Positions 1 through 8,345 of a stretch of DNA of 64,000 bases are shown in pieces. Under the pieces are notes generated by a model. The model was not told the origin of the DNA. It ran no database searches and saw only the letters and a program-made list of their open reading frames with translations. Numbering within the stretch: position 1 is the stretch's first letter; each line of letters starts with the position of its first letter. This DNA is from Alloactinosynnema sp. L-07 (GTDB lineage: Bacteria > Actinomycetota > Actinomycetes > Mycobacteriales > Pseudonocardiaceae). The position numbers and the translations under genes are program-made. The stretch lies in assembly GCF_900070365.1 (NCBI RefSeq), contig NZ_LN850107.1, positions 5,270,001-5,334,000 on the forward strand, written 5' to 3'.

Positions 1-391
1 ACTCGGCACGTGACTTCGGCGTCTTCGCGGCTTCGGCGATCACGTCGGCGCCGCGCGCGCAGATGTCGTCGGTCAAGCCCAACTGGGCGCGGCGGCCGCG
101 CAGACCGTGGGCGAAGCGGGGGCCGAGCAGGGCCACGACCCAGCCCGCGTCCTCGGCGGCGAGCATGTGCAGGGTGCCGCGCATCGCCCAGGTGCGGACC
201 ACGGTCCCGTCGGCGACCGCGGCGTCGACGTCGGCCCGGGTGAGCCCGTCGGTCCTGGCCCGCACGGCGAGCCGGTTTGCCCGCACGTCCTGCGCCTGCA
301 GGCCGACCACCCGGCGCACCGAGTCGGCCACCGACACCGGTCGAGCACCGGCTAAACCCTGCGACACAGTGCGCGCCACCAGCGAATCCAT
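1..391 (-). CDS. Winged-helix DNA-binding protein, AlkZ-like (partial)
   Basis: N-terminal 130 residues of a protein whose 3' end lies beyond the left edge. The start chosen is the ATG at 391, giving MDSLVARTVSQGL. The segment contains GLQAQD near residue 30 and RTWAMRGTLHM near residue 72, the two hallmark stretches of the winged-helix DNA-binding family (HTH_42) that includes the interstrand-crosslink glycosylase AlkZ. Many family members have no known function, so a DNA repair role is only inferred; the catalytic QxQ/QxD region can be seen (QAQD), but the C-terminal half is missing. It is divergent from the ECF sigma factor gene. Confidence 0.7.
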   Translation of the reverse strand, partial: MDSLVARTVSQGLAGARPVSVADSVRRVVGLQAQDVRANRLAVRARTDGLTRADVDAAVADGTVVRTWAMRGTLHMLAAEDAGWVVALLGPRFAHGLRGRRAQLGLTDDICARGADVIAEAAKTPKSRAE

Positions 392-441
392 GCTCAAACG
401 GTAGCGCCGCGCCGATTCATCAGGAAAAGTTCGGCGACCGT

Positions 442-471
442 GGCAACCTTTTCCGCCCGCCTGGCGGTCTA
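442..471 (+). promoter_or_regulatory. Possible ECF-type promoter of the sigma factor gene
   Basis: GGCAACC (442-448) is followed after 18 bases by GTCTA (467-471), about 45 bases before the sigma gene start. The AAC core at -35 and CGTC/GTCTA-like -10 are typical of promoters read by ECF sigma factors, and many ECF genes activate themselves. This is inference from spacing and motif only. Confidence 0.4.
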
Positions 472-516
472 GGGGGTGTTCGGGATTGAAATCGGTTAGC
501 GACTGGGGGTGACGGC

Positions 517-1038
517 ATGCAGGACGAACTCGACTTCGACGGGTTCGTCCGGGAGCGGTACGACCAGCTCTTGCGCTATGCCGTGATGCTCACCGGGCGA
601 CGGTGGGACGCCGAGGAGATCCTGCAGGAGGCGCTGGTGCGCTGCCTGCGCCGGTGGCGCAAGGTGCCCGCGGACAACGCGGTCGCCTACGCGCGTAAAG
701 CGATCTACAACGAGTTTTTGCGGTCGGCCAAGCGCAAGACCGTGGTCACGCTCGACGAGATCGCCGAACAGCTGGACCTCGAGGACTTCTCCGGTGCCGT
801 GGTGGCCCGCGAACACGTCCTCGCGGTTCTTCAGACACTGCCGCCGCGACAGCGCGCCGCTGTCGTCGCGCGATTCGTGCTCGACCTGACCGAGGCCCAG
901 GCCGCGGTCGAACTGGGGTGTTCGGTCGGCACCATCAAGTCGCTGACCAGCCGAGGTCTGGCCAAGGTCAGGCAGACGTGGAAGGCGGGGGAATTGGCCG
1001 CGGACGCGGTCGCCTCGCCGGGAAGGAGGGGGGCATGA
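517..1038 (+). CDS. ECF RNA polymerase sigma factor, SigE family
   Basis: 173-residue sigma-70 family protein of the small ECF type. Region 2 covers about residues 8-75 (RYAVMLTG, DAEEILQEALVR) and binds core polymerase and the -10 element. Region 4 covers about residues 105-160 (LPPRQRAAVVARF, then a helix-turn-helix around EAQAAVELGCSVGTIKSLTSRGL) and reads the -35. The length and the SVGTIKS turn fit the actinobacterial SigE family. Its TGA overlaps the ATG of the next gene (ATGA at 1035-1038), so the two are translationally coupled and the downstream membrane protein is the likely partner or anti-sigma factor. Confidence 0.9.
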   Translation: MQDELDFDGFVRERYDQLLRYAVMLTGRRWDAEEILQEALVRCLRRWRKVPADNAVAYARKAIYNEFLRSAKRKTVVTLDEIAEQLDLEDFSGAVVAREHVLAVLQTLPPRQRAAVVARFVLDLTEAQAAVELGCSVGTIKSLTSRGLAKVRQTWKAGELAADAVASPGRRGA

Positions 1039-2234
1039 TCGCGGACGAGCAGAACCGCACCGTGACCCGGCTCCGCCACGAACTGGGGGCCGTGGGTGTG
1101 CGGGCGCACACCGACCAGGTCGACAGGATGCTGCGGCGGGTGCACACCCGCAGGCGCGAACAGCGCCAGCACCGGATTCAGATGGTGGCGGCGCTGGCCG
1201 TGGTCCTGATCGCGGTCGCCGGGGCGTTCGTGGTGAGCTGGCGACAGGCCGAGCCCGACCAGATCGTCGCCGCCGACCTGGTGGTCAACTGGCCACTGCG
1301 CGGCGACCTGGCGACGGACACGGATCTGCTCCAGCGGGCCGAGCAGGCGTGGCGCGGGGGACCGACGCCGCCGACCGGCCCGGTGCACCCTGTGTACGCG
1401 GGCAAGCGGGTCTCCCGGACGGCGAGCCTCGTGGTCGTGGCCTTGGTGTCCCCGGTCGACCGGGTGCACAGCCGGGTCGCGTTCGTGACCAGCAAGATCA
1501 GCACAGACCAGAACGTGGACAGCGCTCGGCTCTCGGTCCGCGCGACGACACTGATCGGCCGAGGCCAGCGCGCGATCGGATTCCTTAACGCCACGGTCAA
1601 CTCGGACGACGACGAGTTGCGCGGGGGCGGCGGTCTGGGCTTCATCCTGGCCGAGCCAGGGGTCACCGAGGTCAAGTACCGGTCCTCTGCCGAGGACGAC
1701 GCCATGGCCGAGACCCCGCCACTGGCCCCGGACGGCGTCGCGTGGTTCGAGGCCCACAGCGGGATCGCGGCGTGGAACACCGTCATCGAGGTCCCCGGCA
1801 CGCCGATGACGACGGTGAACTTCGCCGCCGGGGTCTATGAGGCGAACATCATCCCGGTCTCACTGTCGACGGTGGGGAACACGGTCAAGGTCGGCGGCGA
1901 CGTTCAGGATGGGGATCTGATCGTGACCGTCAACGGCCTGGTCGGCGTGATCACGGGCACGGACGGGACCGTGGACACCCGCTTGAGCGAGTTCTATCGG
2001 GTCGGCGACCTGCAAACAGCGTTGACCAAGCATCCGGTGCGGCTGGTCGAGCGCGACGGCGCGACACACTTCGAGCTGAGCGGGCCAGGAGAGGTCCGGC
2101 CGACGAACCGGATCGTGCTTGTCGACGGCGACCTGAAGGTCGAGGTGGCCAAGGTCGCCGCGGACGGCTCACGGGTGGAGCGGACGGTCGATCCGACGAC
2201 CACCGTCGTGGCGATGCGGGTGCGGAACCGATGA
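1035..2234 (+). CDS. Membrane-anchored extracytoplasmic protein coupled to the sigma factor
   Basis: 399 residues. The start at 1035 follows a strong GGAAGGAGG and overlaps the sigma stop by four bases. A cytosolic N-terminus of about 47 residues rich in Arg (VRRVHTRRREQRQHR type) precedes one transmembrane helix at about 50-70, and the remaining 330 residues should lie outside. It has no recognisable zinc-containing anti-sigma domain. The position, single helix and coupling suggest an anti-sigma factor or sensor. The last 130 residues (GDVQDGDLIVTVNGLVG and a second, similar barrel-like half) resemble the paired beta domains of MreC. That likeness is by eye and needs a profile search. Confidence 0.6.
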   Translation: MIADEQNRTVTRLRHELGAVGVRAHTDQVDRMLRRVHTRRREQRQHRIQMVAALAVVLIAVAGAFVVSWRQAEPDQIVAADLVVNWPLRGDLATDTDLLQRAEQAWRGGPTPPTGPVHPVYAGKRVSRTASLVVVALVSPVDRVHSRVAFVTSKISTDQNVDSARLSVRATTLIGRGQRAIGFLNATVNSDDDELRGGGGLGFILAEPGVTEVKYRSSAEDDAMAETPPLAPDGVAWFEAHSGIAAWNTVIEVPGTPMTTVNFAAGVYEANIIPVSLSTVGNTVKVGGDVQDGDLIVTVNGLVGVITGTDGTVDTRLSEFYRVGDLQTALTKHPVRLVERDGATHFELSGPGEVRPTNRIVLVDGDLKVEVAKVAADGSRVERTVDPTTTVVAMRVRNR

Positions 2235-2248
2235 GCGCGAACACGACA

Positions 2249-2284
2249 CCGGTGGGGGCGGAGCAGGCGCCCCACCCCCACCGG
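2249..2284. terminator. Hairpin between convergent genes
   Basis: Perfect 10-bp stem, CCGGTGGGGG (2249-2258) with CCCCCACCGG (2275-2284), 16-base loop. It sits between the convergent ends of the sigma-coupled membrane protein (2234) and the secreted protein (2291), so it probably serves both as a terminator. No T-run follows on either strand. Confidence 0.6.
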
Positions 2285-2290
2285 AACGCG

Positions 2291-2872
2291 CTAGTACGGT
2301 GCCGCCCAGCCGTCGCCCCAGATCGTCGCGGGGCCCCAGTCCTTGCTCAGGCGGAAATAGTGCTCGTGGTACGGGTTGAGCCCATACCAGCAGTAGCCGT
2401 AGTACCACCCGTCGAGGCTGTACCGGACCGTCGGCCCGATCTTGGCGTCCGGATACGGGTAGGCGTCGTAGATGTCGACCTTGAGCTGCTTGGTCCAGTA
2501 CAGCGGATCGGTACTGCCGGTGCCGCGCAGGTTCACACAGACCGAGCCGCCGGTCGACGGCCAGAAGGTCCGCGACGTCAGGCTGGTCGAGAAGCTGTAG
2601 GAGAAGTTGAACGGCAGGTAGGACGCCGTCACGGCCATGGCGCTGACGGGGGAGTCGCGCGGCCGGTCCTTCCCGTCGTCGGGCAGCAGATCCATCCGCG
2701 GCGCCGACGGGTCGGGCCGCTGGGAGGTCTTGGTTGCCGAGACGTCGCGCGGCGACTTCGGTTCGTCTCTAACGTCGGCAATGGCTTGGGGAGCCGACAC
2801 CACAATCGTCAACATGGACATGACCGCGATCAGATATCGCTTCGTTCTGGCCGTCTTCATCGTTATTCCCAC
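2291..2872 (-). CDS. Small secreted protein of unknown function
   Basis: 193 residues, beginning at GTG 2872 after GGGAGGG; an in-frame ATG at 2860 (MKTARTKRYLIAV) is an alternative. Residues 1-33 form a signal peptide (KRYLIAVMSMLTIVVSAPQAIA). A proline and charge-rich linker follows to about residue 75. The mature C-terminal domain is rich in Tyr and Trp (WYYGYCWYGLNPYHEHYF) and holds two Cys residues that could form one disulfide. I do not recognise a family. It may be an exported polysaccharide- or wall-binding protein, but nothing here proves it. Codon use matches its neighbours. Confidence 0.6.
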   Translation of the reverse strand: MGITMKTARTKRYLIAVMSMLTIVVSAPQAIADVRDEPKSPRDVSATKTSQRPDPSAPRMDLLPDDGKDRPRDSPVSAMAVTASYLPFNFSYSFSTSLTSRTFWPSTGGSVCVNLRGTGSTDPLYWTKQLKVDIYDAYPYPDAKIGPTVRYSLDGWYYGYCWYGLNPYHEHYFRLSKDWGPATIWGDGWAAPY

Positions 2873-3547
2873 AACGTCCCTCCCGGAGTCAGGAATGGAA
2901 AGTTAGTCACTGACCACGCTGGTCCACGTCCATCTTTCGGGTGACAGTAGGTCACCGCCCTCCGATGACCAGAAAAGTGCGACAAATGGCAGCAGGCAGG
3001 CGCTCCGAAGGGAGCAACCAGGTCGCGCATCCGGCATATTCAGTGAACATCCGGAGTACGGTCCCACCACCGCTTGGACGGGTCGTCGGTGGCGGGACCG
3101 CTGGTGAACGCCGCCACGGGGAGGACTCCCGGCCCCCCATTCACCGCACCGCATCGTGCCCCACCGGGCCGTGGTCCGAACAATTCATTGAATTTCCACG
3201 ACAAGGCCCACCGAACACAGTTTTCCGCCGGGCCTGACCCGGCGGACCGACCCCCCGCGCGCTGCCCTCGCGCGCGACGGGGGGTATCGGGTCCGGCCGC
3301 ATTTGCAGGGATGCGGCCGGGCCCGCCTTAATTCAGCCCTATTGCTTTGAATCAACTGTTGACCCACCCCCGGCACCGCTGACACGTCGGAGATCATCCG
3401 GTCGACCGCCAACGCCGCCTCGACGGCCTCGGCGCAAACAGAAACGGCCCTGAGCGCGAAGTTCGCACCCAAAGCCGCATCCAGTGATCATCCCAGGTCG
3501 TGCGGACGATCTCGTGTTCAGTTGTTTATGCTGGTCAAACCAGATTG
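2873..3547. other. Long intergenic stretch without a convincing gene
   Basis: About 675 bases between the secreted protein and tRNA-Tyr. It contains a perfect short palindrome GGTGAC-N5-GTCACC (2940-2956) about 70 bases ahead of the secreted protein gene, a possible operator. It also contains a G/C hairpin at 3251-3284. The open frames here have atypical composition and no recognisable domains. Nothing else is evident. Confidence 0.5.
3251..3284. repeat. Strong GC hairpin
   Basis: CCCCCCGCGCGC (3251-3262) pairs with GCGCGC...GGGGGG (3270-3284) with a short bulge and a 7-base loop. It could end a transcript or be a structured leader; there is no T-run and no adjacent gene to assign it to. Confidence 0.4.
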
Positions 3548-3628
3548 TGGCGGGTAGAGGATTCGAACCTCTGTAGCTTTCGCGACGGATTTACAGTCCG
3601 CTCCCATTGGCCGCTCGGGCAACCCGCC
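3548..3628 (-). tRNA. tRNA-Tyr (anticodon GTA)
   Basis: An 81-base cloverleaf on the minus strand. The acceptor arms GGCGGGT (5') and ACCCGCC (3') pair. The anticodon loop reads CTGTAAA, giving GTA. The T arm is AGAGG-TTCGAAT-CCTCT. A long variable arm (GTCGCGAAAGCTAC region) marks a class II tRNA, as expected for bacterial tRNA-Tyr. CCA is not encoded after the discriminator A at 3548. Confidence 0.95.
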
Positions 3629-3760
3629 GGGTCGTCCAGCTCGGCTGGACGGGAGGAACCATACCCAATGCCCGCCAGTGGGTTCCAATCGGTACCCCCA
3701 CCCACGGGCGGCGGTAGCATCCTGGCCGACCAGGACCCTCGATGTGGAGGTGCGAGACAC

Positions 3761-4252
3761 GTGGCGGACCCGTCTTTCGACGTGGTGAGCAAGGTTGACC
3801 GGCAGGAGGTGGACAACGCGCTCAATCAGGCCGCGAAGGAGTTGTCCACGCGGTTCGACTTCCGCAACACCGGGGCGGAGGTGAGCTGGAGCGGCGAGGA
3901 GGCGATCAGCTTCCAAGCCGACACCGAGGAGCGCTGTGCCGCGGCGATCGAGGTGTTCAAGGAGAAACTGATCAAGCGGAACATCTCGCAGAAGGCGTTC
4001 GACGTCGGCGAGCCCGCGCTCTCCGGGAAGGTCTACAAAGTCACCGGCACGCTGGTGCAGGGGATCTCCTCGGAGAAGGCCAAGGAGATCGCCAAGAAGA
4101 TCCGCGACGAGGGCCCCAAGGGCGTCCAGGCGCAGATCCAGGGCGACCAGCTGCGCGTCACCGGCAAGAAGAAGGACCACCTGCAGGACGTCATCGTCCT
4201 GCTCAAGGGCGGCGACTTCGGCATCGCGCTGCAGTTCACCAATTACCGGTAG
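3761..4252 (+). CDS. yajQ: YajQ family nucleotide-binding protein
   Basis: 163 residues, start GTG 3761 after GGAGG (3746-3750). It begins [19 protein letters not shown] and ends [13 protein letters not shown], both signature ends of the YajQ/UPF0234 family, at the family's usual length. Members have two ferredoxin-like (RRM-like) halves, here about residues 1-90 and 91-163, and bind nucleotides; some bind cyclic di-GMP and affect transcription and virulence. Its role in actinobacteria is not settled. It faces away from tRNA-Tyr, and a hairpin (4259-4289) follows it. Confidence 0.93.
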   Translation: MADPSFDVVSKVDRQEVDNALNQAAKELSTRFDFRNTGAEVSWSGEEAISFQADTEERCAAAIEVFKEKLIKRNISQKAFDVGEPALSGKVYKVTGTLVQGISSEKAKEIAKKIRDEGPKGVQAQIQGDQLRVTGKKKDHLQDVIVLLKGGDFGIALQFTNYR

Positions 4253-4258
4253 GCCGCG

Positions 4259-4289
4259 GGCGGGTGTGGGCGACTTGCTCACACCCGCC
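4259..4289 (+). terminator. Hairpin after yajQ
   Basis: Perfect 10-bp stem, GGCGGGTGTG (4259-4268) with CACACCCGCC (4280-4289), starting six bases after the yajQ stop. No T-run, as is common in high-GC genomes. Confidence 0.6.
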
Positions 4290-4348
4290 GCGCCGACCGC
4301 AACGATCGTGGCCCGGAACCGATGACACACGAAACGACAGGAGCCACG

Positions 4349-5230
4349 ATGAAGGGCATCGTCCTCGCCGGAGGAAGCGGGACCCGGCTGCACCCGATCA
4401 CCCAGGCGGTGTCCAAGCAGCTGCTCCCGGTGTACGACAAACCGATGATCTACTACCCGCTGTCGGTGCTGATGCTGGCCGGGATCCGGGACATCCTGAT
4501 CATCTCCACGCCGGTCGACCTGCCGAACTTCGAGCGCCTGCTCGGCGACGGCACCCAGTTCGGCTGCCGGTTCAGCTACGCCGAGCAGCCTGAGCCCAAC
4601 GGCCTGGCCGAGGCGTTCATCATCGGCGAGGAGTTCATCGGCGACGACCAGGTCGCGCTCATCCTCGGCGACAACATCTTCTCCGGGCAGAGCTTCCCCA
4701 AGCAGCTGCACGACACCGTCGCCGAGCTCGACGGCGCCGTGCTGTTCGGCTACCGGGTCAAGGACCCCCAGCGTTACGGCGTTGGCGAGGTCGACGCCGA
4801 TGGCAGGCTGGTGTCGATCGAGGAGAAGCCCGCGCTGCCGAAGTCGAACCGGGCGATCACCGGGCTCTACTTCTACGACAACGACGTGGTCAAGATCGCC
4901 AAGGGTCTGACCCCGTCGGCCCGCGGCGAGCTGGAGATCACCGACGTCAATCTGGAGTACCTGCGCCAGGGCCGGGCCAAGCTGCTCGACCTCGGGCGGG
5001 GCTTCGCCTGGCTCGACACCGGTACGCACGACTCGCTGTTGGAGGCGGGGCAGTTCGTGCAGGTGCTCGAACACCGCACCGGCGTGCGGCTGGCGTGTCT
5101 GGAGGAGATCGCGCTCGAAGGCGGGTTCATCACCCCGGACCAGGCCTACGCGCTGGGCGAGCGGCTGGCCAAGTCCGGCTACGGCGAGTACGTGATGGCC
5201 GTGGCGAAGGCGGCGGGCGCGACAGGCTGA
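4349..5230 (+). CDS. rmlA: Glucose-1-phosphate thymidylyltransferase
   Basis: 293 residues, start ATG 4349 after ACAGGAG. It joins dTTP and glucose-1-phosphate to make dTDP-glucose, the first step to dTDP-L-rhamnose, used in actinobacterial cell-wall linkers and in glycosylated metabolites. The N-terminal nucleotide-binding signature [11 protein letters not shown] lies at residues 6-16, followed by [25 protein letters not shown] (about 110) and EEKP (about 162) are the metal and sugar-phosphate motifs, and [10 protein letters not shown] (about 223) is typical of RmlA. The length is normal for the short, single-domain type. No rmlB, C or D is next to it. Confidence 0.95.
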   Translation: MKGIVLAGGSGTRLHPITQAVSKQLLPVYDKPMIYYPLSVLMLAGIRDILIISTPVDLPNFERLLGDGTQFGCRFSYAEQPEPNGLAEAFIIGEEFIGDDQVALILGDNIFSGQSFPKQLHDTVAELDGAVLFGYRVKDPQRYGVGEVDADGRLVSIEEKPALPKSNRAITGLYFYDNDVVKIAKGLTPSARGELEITDVNLEYLRQGRAKLLDLGRGFAWLDTGTHDSLLEAGQFVQVLEHRTGVRLACLEEIALEGGFITPDQAYALGERLAKSGYGEYVMAVAKAAGATG

Positions 5231-5265
5231 CCTTCCGGCGCCGGGAATCGTCGAACGATCCCCTC

Positions 5266-5329
5266 GTTGAACAATTCTCTTGTTGAACAATCGGCCCAGC
5301 CCCGACCGAGGACGCAAGGCTTGGGGCTG
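5266..5329. terminator. Repeat and hairpin between rmlA and htpX
   Basis: The convergent gap holds a direct repeat GTTGAACAAT (5266-5275 and 5282-5291) and then a 7-bp stem CAGCCCC (5297-5303) with GGGGCTG (5323-5329). The stem is a plausible shared terminator; the role of the direct repeat is unknown. Confidence 0.4.
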
Positions 5330-5341
5330 AGCGAGGGGCGG

Positions 5342-6190
5342 TCAGGCCGCCATTCGCTCCAGGCGGGCGATTCGCTCGGCCATCGGCGGGTGGGTGGCGA
5401 ATCTGCGGGCCATGGCCGCGCCGGGGCGGAACGGGTTGGCGATCATCAGGTGCGACTGGGCGACCAGCGCGGGCTCGGCGGGCAGCGGCGCGGCCCTGGT
5501 CCCCTCGTCGAGCTTCCGCAGCGCCAGCGCCAGGCCCAGCGGGTCACCGGTGAGGCGGGCGCCGGACTCGTCGGCCTGGTACTCGCGGGACCGGCTGACC
5601 GCCATCCGCACGATACCGGCGGCGACCGGGCCCAGCACCGCCACCGCGAGCAGGGCGATCGGGTTGTCGTCGTCATCGTCGCCGAAGACGCCGGTGATCA
5701 TGGCGATCCCCGCGATCATGCTCACCGCCCCCGCCAGCGCACCCGCGACGCAGGAGATGAGGATGTCGCGGTTGTAGACGTGGGCAAGTTCGTGCCCGAG
5801 GACGCCGCGCAGCTCGCGTTCGTCGAGCAGGTCGAGCAGGCCCGTGGTGCAGCAGATCGCCGCGTTGCGCGGGTTGCGTCCGGTGGCGAACGCGTTGGGT
5901 GCCCTGGTGACGCTGACATACAGGCGCGGCATCGGTTGGCGCGCGGCCGTGGCCAGTTCCCGCACGATCCGGTACAGCGCAGGGTGTTCGGCCTGCGACA
6001 CCGGCCGCGCGTGCATGGCCCGCAGCGCGTGCTTGTCGGAGTTGACGTAGGCGTAGGTGCTCATCAGCACCGCGACGACGCAGCCGACGAGCAGCGCCGT
6101 CCGCCCGAACAGCGAGCTGACCAGCAGGATCAGCGCACTCATACCGCCGAGCAGCAAGGCGGTTTTGAGCCCGTTGCCATGCCAGTGCAC
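5342..6190 (-). CDS. htpX: Zinc metalloprotease HtpX (M48B)
   Basis: 282 residues, GTG start at 6190 with GGGGAGG just upstream ([13 protein letters not shown]). A membrane endopeptidase that degrades damaged membrane proteins, with the active site on the cytosolic side. Two N-terminal transmembrane segments (about 8-30 and 33-50) precede the zinc site HELAH ([11 protein letters not shown], about residue 127), with further segments about 145-170 and 175-200. The third zinc ligand is expected in [11 protein letters not shown] (about 205). The length is typical. It is convergent with rmlA. In mycobacteria htpX sits next to grcC1 and menJ, both also present in this window. Confidence 0.95.
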   Translation of the reverse strand: MHWHGNGLKTALLLGGMSALILLVSSLFGRTALLVGCVVAVLMSTYAYVNSDKHALRAMHARPVSQAEHPALYRIVRELATAARQPMPRLYVSVTRAPNAFATGRNPRNAAICCTTGLLDLLDERELRGVLGHELAHVYNRDILISCVAGALAGAVSMIAGIAMITGVFGDDDDDNPIALLAVAVLGPVAAGIVRMAVSRSREYQADESGARLTGDPLGLALALRKLDEGTRAAPLPAEPALVAQSHLMIANPFRPGAAMARRFATHPPMAERIARLERMAA

Positions 6191-6259
6191 GCGTCGCCTC
6201 CCCGTGTGAAATCTGTGTTCAGCCCGGAGAACCAACGAGCGCCGACGCTGAGAAGTTCC

Positions 6260-7048
6260 TCAGTTGCCGCTCTCGCCCAGCCGCCAGTAGGTGGTGGGCC
6301 GCACGCGGCCACGCGAATATCCGCGCTCATCGAGCAGATGAGCCCGCACAGCCAGCATCGCCGCGCGCTCCCCCGCCATCCACACCTCGGGCAGCCCGTC
6401 CGGCAGATCCGCGCCCCGGATCGCGTCGACAAGGACGGGACTCTCCCCGGGCGGCACACCGTCGCGGTGCAGCCAGGTCACCCCGGCCAGCGCCTGCTCC
6501 TCGGCGGCGTCGGCCACCTCGATGAACGTCAGCACCCGCTTGTCGGCGGGCAGCGCGGCCAGGATCTGCCCGATCGCCGGGATCGCGGTCTCGTCGCCCG
6601 CCAGCAGGTACCAGTCGGCAGCGGGGTCGGGCTGATAGGCGGGCGAGGGCCCGACGAAGATCAGCTCATCCCCCACGGCGGCGCGCTCGGCCCACGCCGA
6701 CGCCGGTCCGGAGTCGCCGTGCAGGACGAAGTCGAAGTCGACCTCATTGGTCGCCGGATCGTGCCTGCGGACGGTGTATGTCCTGGTCAGCGGCCGGACC
6801 TGGGACCAGAGCCCACGCGCGGCCTCCAGCGTCAGCGGCTCGGGGAGGGTGACGTCCTCGGGGTAGAAGTAGAGCATCACGTTGGTGTCGGTGCTCGCCC
6901 CGGCGAGGCTCGCCAGGGACTCGTCGCTCACGGTCACCCTGGCCATGTGCGGGCTGACCCGCTCGACCCGGACGACGGGCACGCGCCACAGGCGGGTCTC
7001 CGGTTTGCGGGAGCGCCTGCGGGTCGGGGTATCGGAATTGGCGTTCAT
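6260..7048 (-). CDS. Siderophore-interacting flavoreductase (SIP family)
   Basis: 262 residues, ATG 7048. N-terminal FAD-binding barrel to about residue 150, including RTYTVRR (about 88-94), the flavin-contact motif of this family, and DFDFVLHG. The C-terminal NAD(P)-binding half includes LLAGDETAIPAI (about 148-159) and ends in the family's WRLGESG tail. Members reduce ferric siderophores in the cytosol to release iron. No siderophore cluster or transporter lies nearby, so the substrate is unknown. The N-terminus is Arg-rich. Confidence 0.88.
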   Translation of the reverse strand: MNANSDTPTRRRSRKPETRLWRVPVVRVERVSPHMARVTVSDESLASLAGASTDTNVMLYFYPEDVTLPEPLTLEAARGLWSQVRPLTRTYTVRRHDPATNEVDFDFVLHGDSGPASAWAERAAVGDELIFVGPSPAYQPDPAADWYLLAGDETAIPAIGQILAALPADKRVLTFIEVADAAEEQALAGVTWLHRDGVPPGESPVLVDAIRGADLPDGLPEVWMAGERAAMLAVRAHLLDERGYSRGRVRPTTYWRLGESGN

Positions 7049-7067
7049 CGGTGTTTATTGTTCGCTC

Positions 7068-7193
7068 ATGGCGCTGCGCACTGGTCTTGAGGGCCTGGAG
7101 ACGGCCGCTCAGCGGCTCGCGGACCGGTCGCTGCTGGCGGATCGGGGCGATGGGTGGGAGACGGACTGGGTGGTGATCTCGGCGTGCCGGTGA
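7068..7193 (+). CDS. Possible small protein, 41 residues
   Basis: Reads MALRTGLEGLETAAQRLAD and ends WVVISACR. It starts 20 bases from the divergent siderophore-interacting gene and is followed by a hairpin at 7221-7253, which gives mild support. There is no clear ribosome site and no family match that I can recognise. It could be a gene remnant. Confidence 0.25.
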   Translation: MALRTGLEGLETAAQRLADRSLLADRGDGWETDWVVISACR

Positions 7194-7220
7194 CCACCTG
7201 TTGGGGAGGAGAAGCCTGTG

Positions 7221-7253
7221 GCCCGGATGCCGACCCCCAGACGACATCCGGGC
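7221..7253 (+). terminator. Hairpin in the 7.2 kb intergenic region
   Basis: Perfect 9-bp stem, GCCCGGATG (7221-7229) with CATCCGGGC (7245-7253). It may terminate transcripts reading rightward from the small frame at 7068. Confidence 0.4.
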
Positions 7254-7352
7254 TCCCGAGAGGGACTGTACATAACATGACTAAACGATCATGGGGCGCC
7301 TGCTTTGCCGACTGCACTACGCCGACGCACTCTGATCTCTTGAAGAACGCAA

Positions 7353-7385
7353 AAGTGGCCACCGGTTGTGCACCAGTGGCCACTT
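7353..7385 (-). terminator. Rho-independent terminator of the dimethylargininase gene
   Basis: Perfect 10-bp inverted repeat AAGTGGCCAC (7353-7362) and GTGGCCACTT (7376-7385). On the minus strand the stem ends in a short T-run (TTTT). It begins 28 bases after the stop codon at 7414. Confidence 0.75.
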
Positions 7386-7413
7386 CTCATACGCGAACTC
7401 ACGTCGCGGAGAG

Positions 7414-8280
7414 CTATCCCCGAAGTTCGTTCGTGCAGCACTTGGGGCCGCCGCCGGACTTGCGGAGTTCGGAGATGTCGACCATGACCGGGTTGTATCC
7501 ACGCTGAGCCACCTCAGCCGCCAACCGAGTCGCCTCCACCGGCAGCACCACGTTCCGACCGTCCGACACAGCGTTCAGGCCGAGGCAAACCGCGTCCTCT
7601 TCGGTTGCGATCACCGCGTTCGGGAACATGCGGGACAGGACTCGCTGGGTGCCTGCGGAGAAAGCCTCCGGGTAGTACGCCACCTCAGCCGGACGGCCGT
7701 CGCGGGCCTCCGACAGGACGAACAGGGCCACGTCGAGGTGGTAGTACCGAGGGTCCACCAGTTGCAGCGAGACGACCGGAACTCCCAGGACTTCCTGGGC
7801 CTCGGCGTGGGCACCCGGGTCCGTGCGGAAGCCAGTCCCGGCGAGCAGGACCGAGCCCGTCCACGTGAAGTCGCCCTCGGCCTCGTTGATGCACTGCGGC
7901 ATCACGACGTCGCGGTAGCCGTTGTCGAGGAACCAGCGGCGGAAGTGGTCGGCTTCGGCGGCCCGCTGGGGGGCGCGGAAGCGGGAGCCCAGCACCCGAC
8001 CGTCGACGACGGTGCCGGAGTTCGCCGAGAAGACCATGTCGGGCAGGCCCGCGGCTGGTTCGATCGTCTCGACCGTGTGGCCGAGGGTCTCGTAGGTCTC
8101 CTTCAGCGCCGTCCACTGCGCGACGGCGAGGTCTGTGGAGACGGGTTCGTCCGGGTTCATCCACGGGTTGATCACGTATTCGACCGTGAAGTACCTGGGT
8201 TCGCACATGAGGTACCGGCGGGTCGTCGGGGCGCGCTCTGGGTGCACAACCTCGACCGCGGAGTCGGACAGTAGCGTCAT
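7414..8280 (-). CDS. ddaH: N,N-dimethylarginine dimethylaminohydrolase-like amidinohydrolase
   Basis: 288 residues, ATG 8280. A pentein-fold guanidine-group enzyme: EPRYFTVEYVINPWM (about 27), then DMVFSANSG (about 81), the substrate-binding stretch of DDAH, a His in YYHLDVALF (about 180), and the catalytic Cys near the C-terminus in GGGPKCCTN (Cys281/282). The family hydrolyses methylated arginine to citrulline; related members act on arginine or transfer amidino groups, so the exact substrate is inferred. It is divergent from an Lrp regulator, which probably controls it as part of arginine use, and has its own terminator at 7353-7385. Confidence 0.85.
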   Translation of the reverse strand: MTLLSDSAVEVVHPERAPTTRRYLMCEPRYFTVEYVINPWMNPDEPVSTDLAVAQWTALKETYETLGHTVETIEPAAGLPDMVFSANSGTVVDGRVLGSRFRAPQRAAEADHFRRWFLDNGYRDVVMPQCINEAEGDFTWTGSVLLAGTGFRTDPGAHAEAQEVLGVPVVSLQLVDPRYYHLDVALFVLSEARDGRPAEVAYYPEAFSAGTQRVLSRMFPNAVIATEEDAVCLGLNAVSDGRNVVLPVEATRLAAEVAQRGYNPVMVDISELRKSGGGPKCCTNELRG

Positions 8281-8310
8281 GGATCGAAATGTAGAGCCGG
8301 ACTTCGCATA

Positions 8311-8321
8311 CGACAATGTCG
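8311..8321. promoter_or_regulatory. Candidate Lrp operator
   Basis: CGACA-A-TGTCG, a 5-bp inverted repeat about one base apart, lies in the 65-base gap between the divergent ddaH-like and Lrp genes. A single regulator binding here could control both. Function is inferred from position and symmetry. Confidence 0.4.
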
Positions 8322-8345
8322 CAATCTTGCTCGTAGACCTGCATT

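Noticed and set aside
3185..3472. 95-codon minus-strand frame in the 2.9-3.5 kb gap
   Set aside because: Crosses the strong GC hairpin, lacks a ribosome site and known motifs. Kept only as an unexplained intergenic region.
3518..5317. Long minus-strand open frame of about 600 codons across yajQ and rmlA
   Set aside because: It lies antisense to two clearly recognisable genes, and its product is a low-complexity Arg/Leu/Val-rich string, the pattern of codon shadowing in high-GC DNA.
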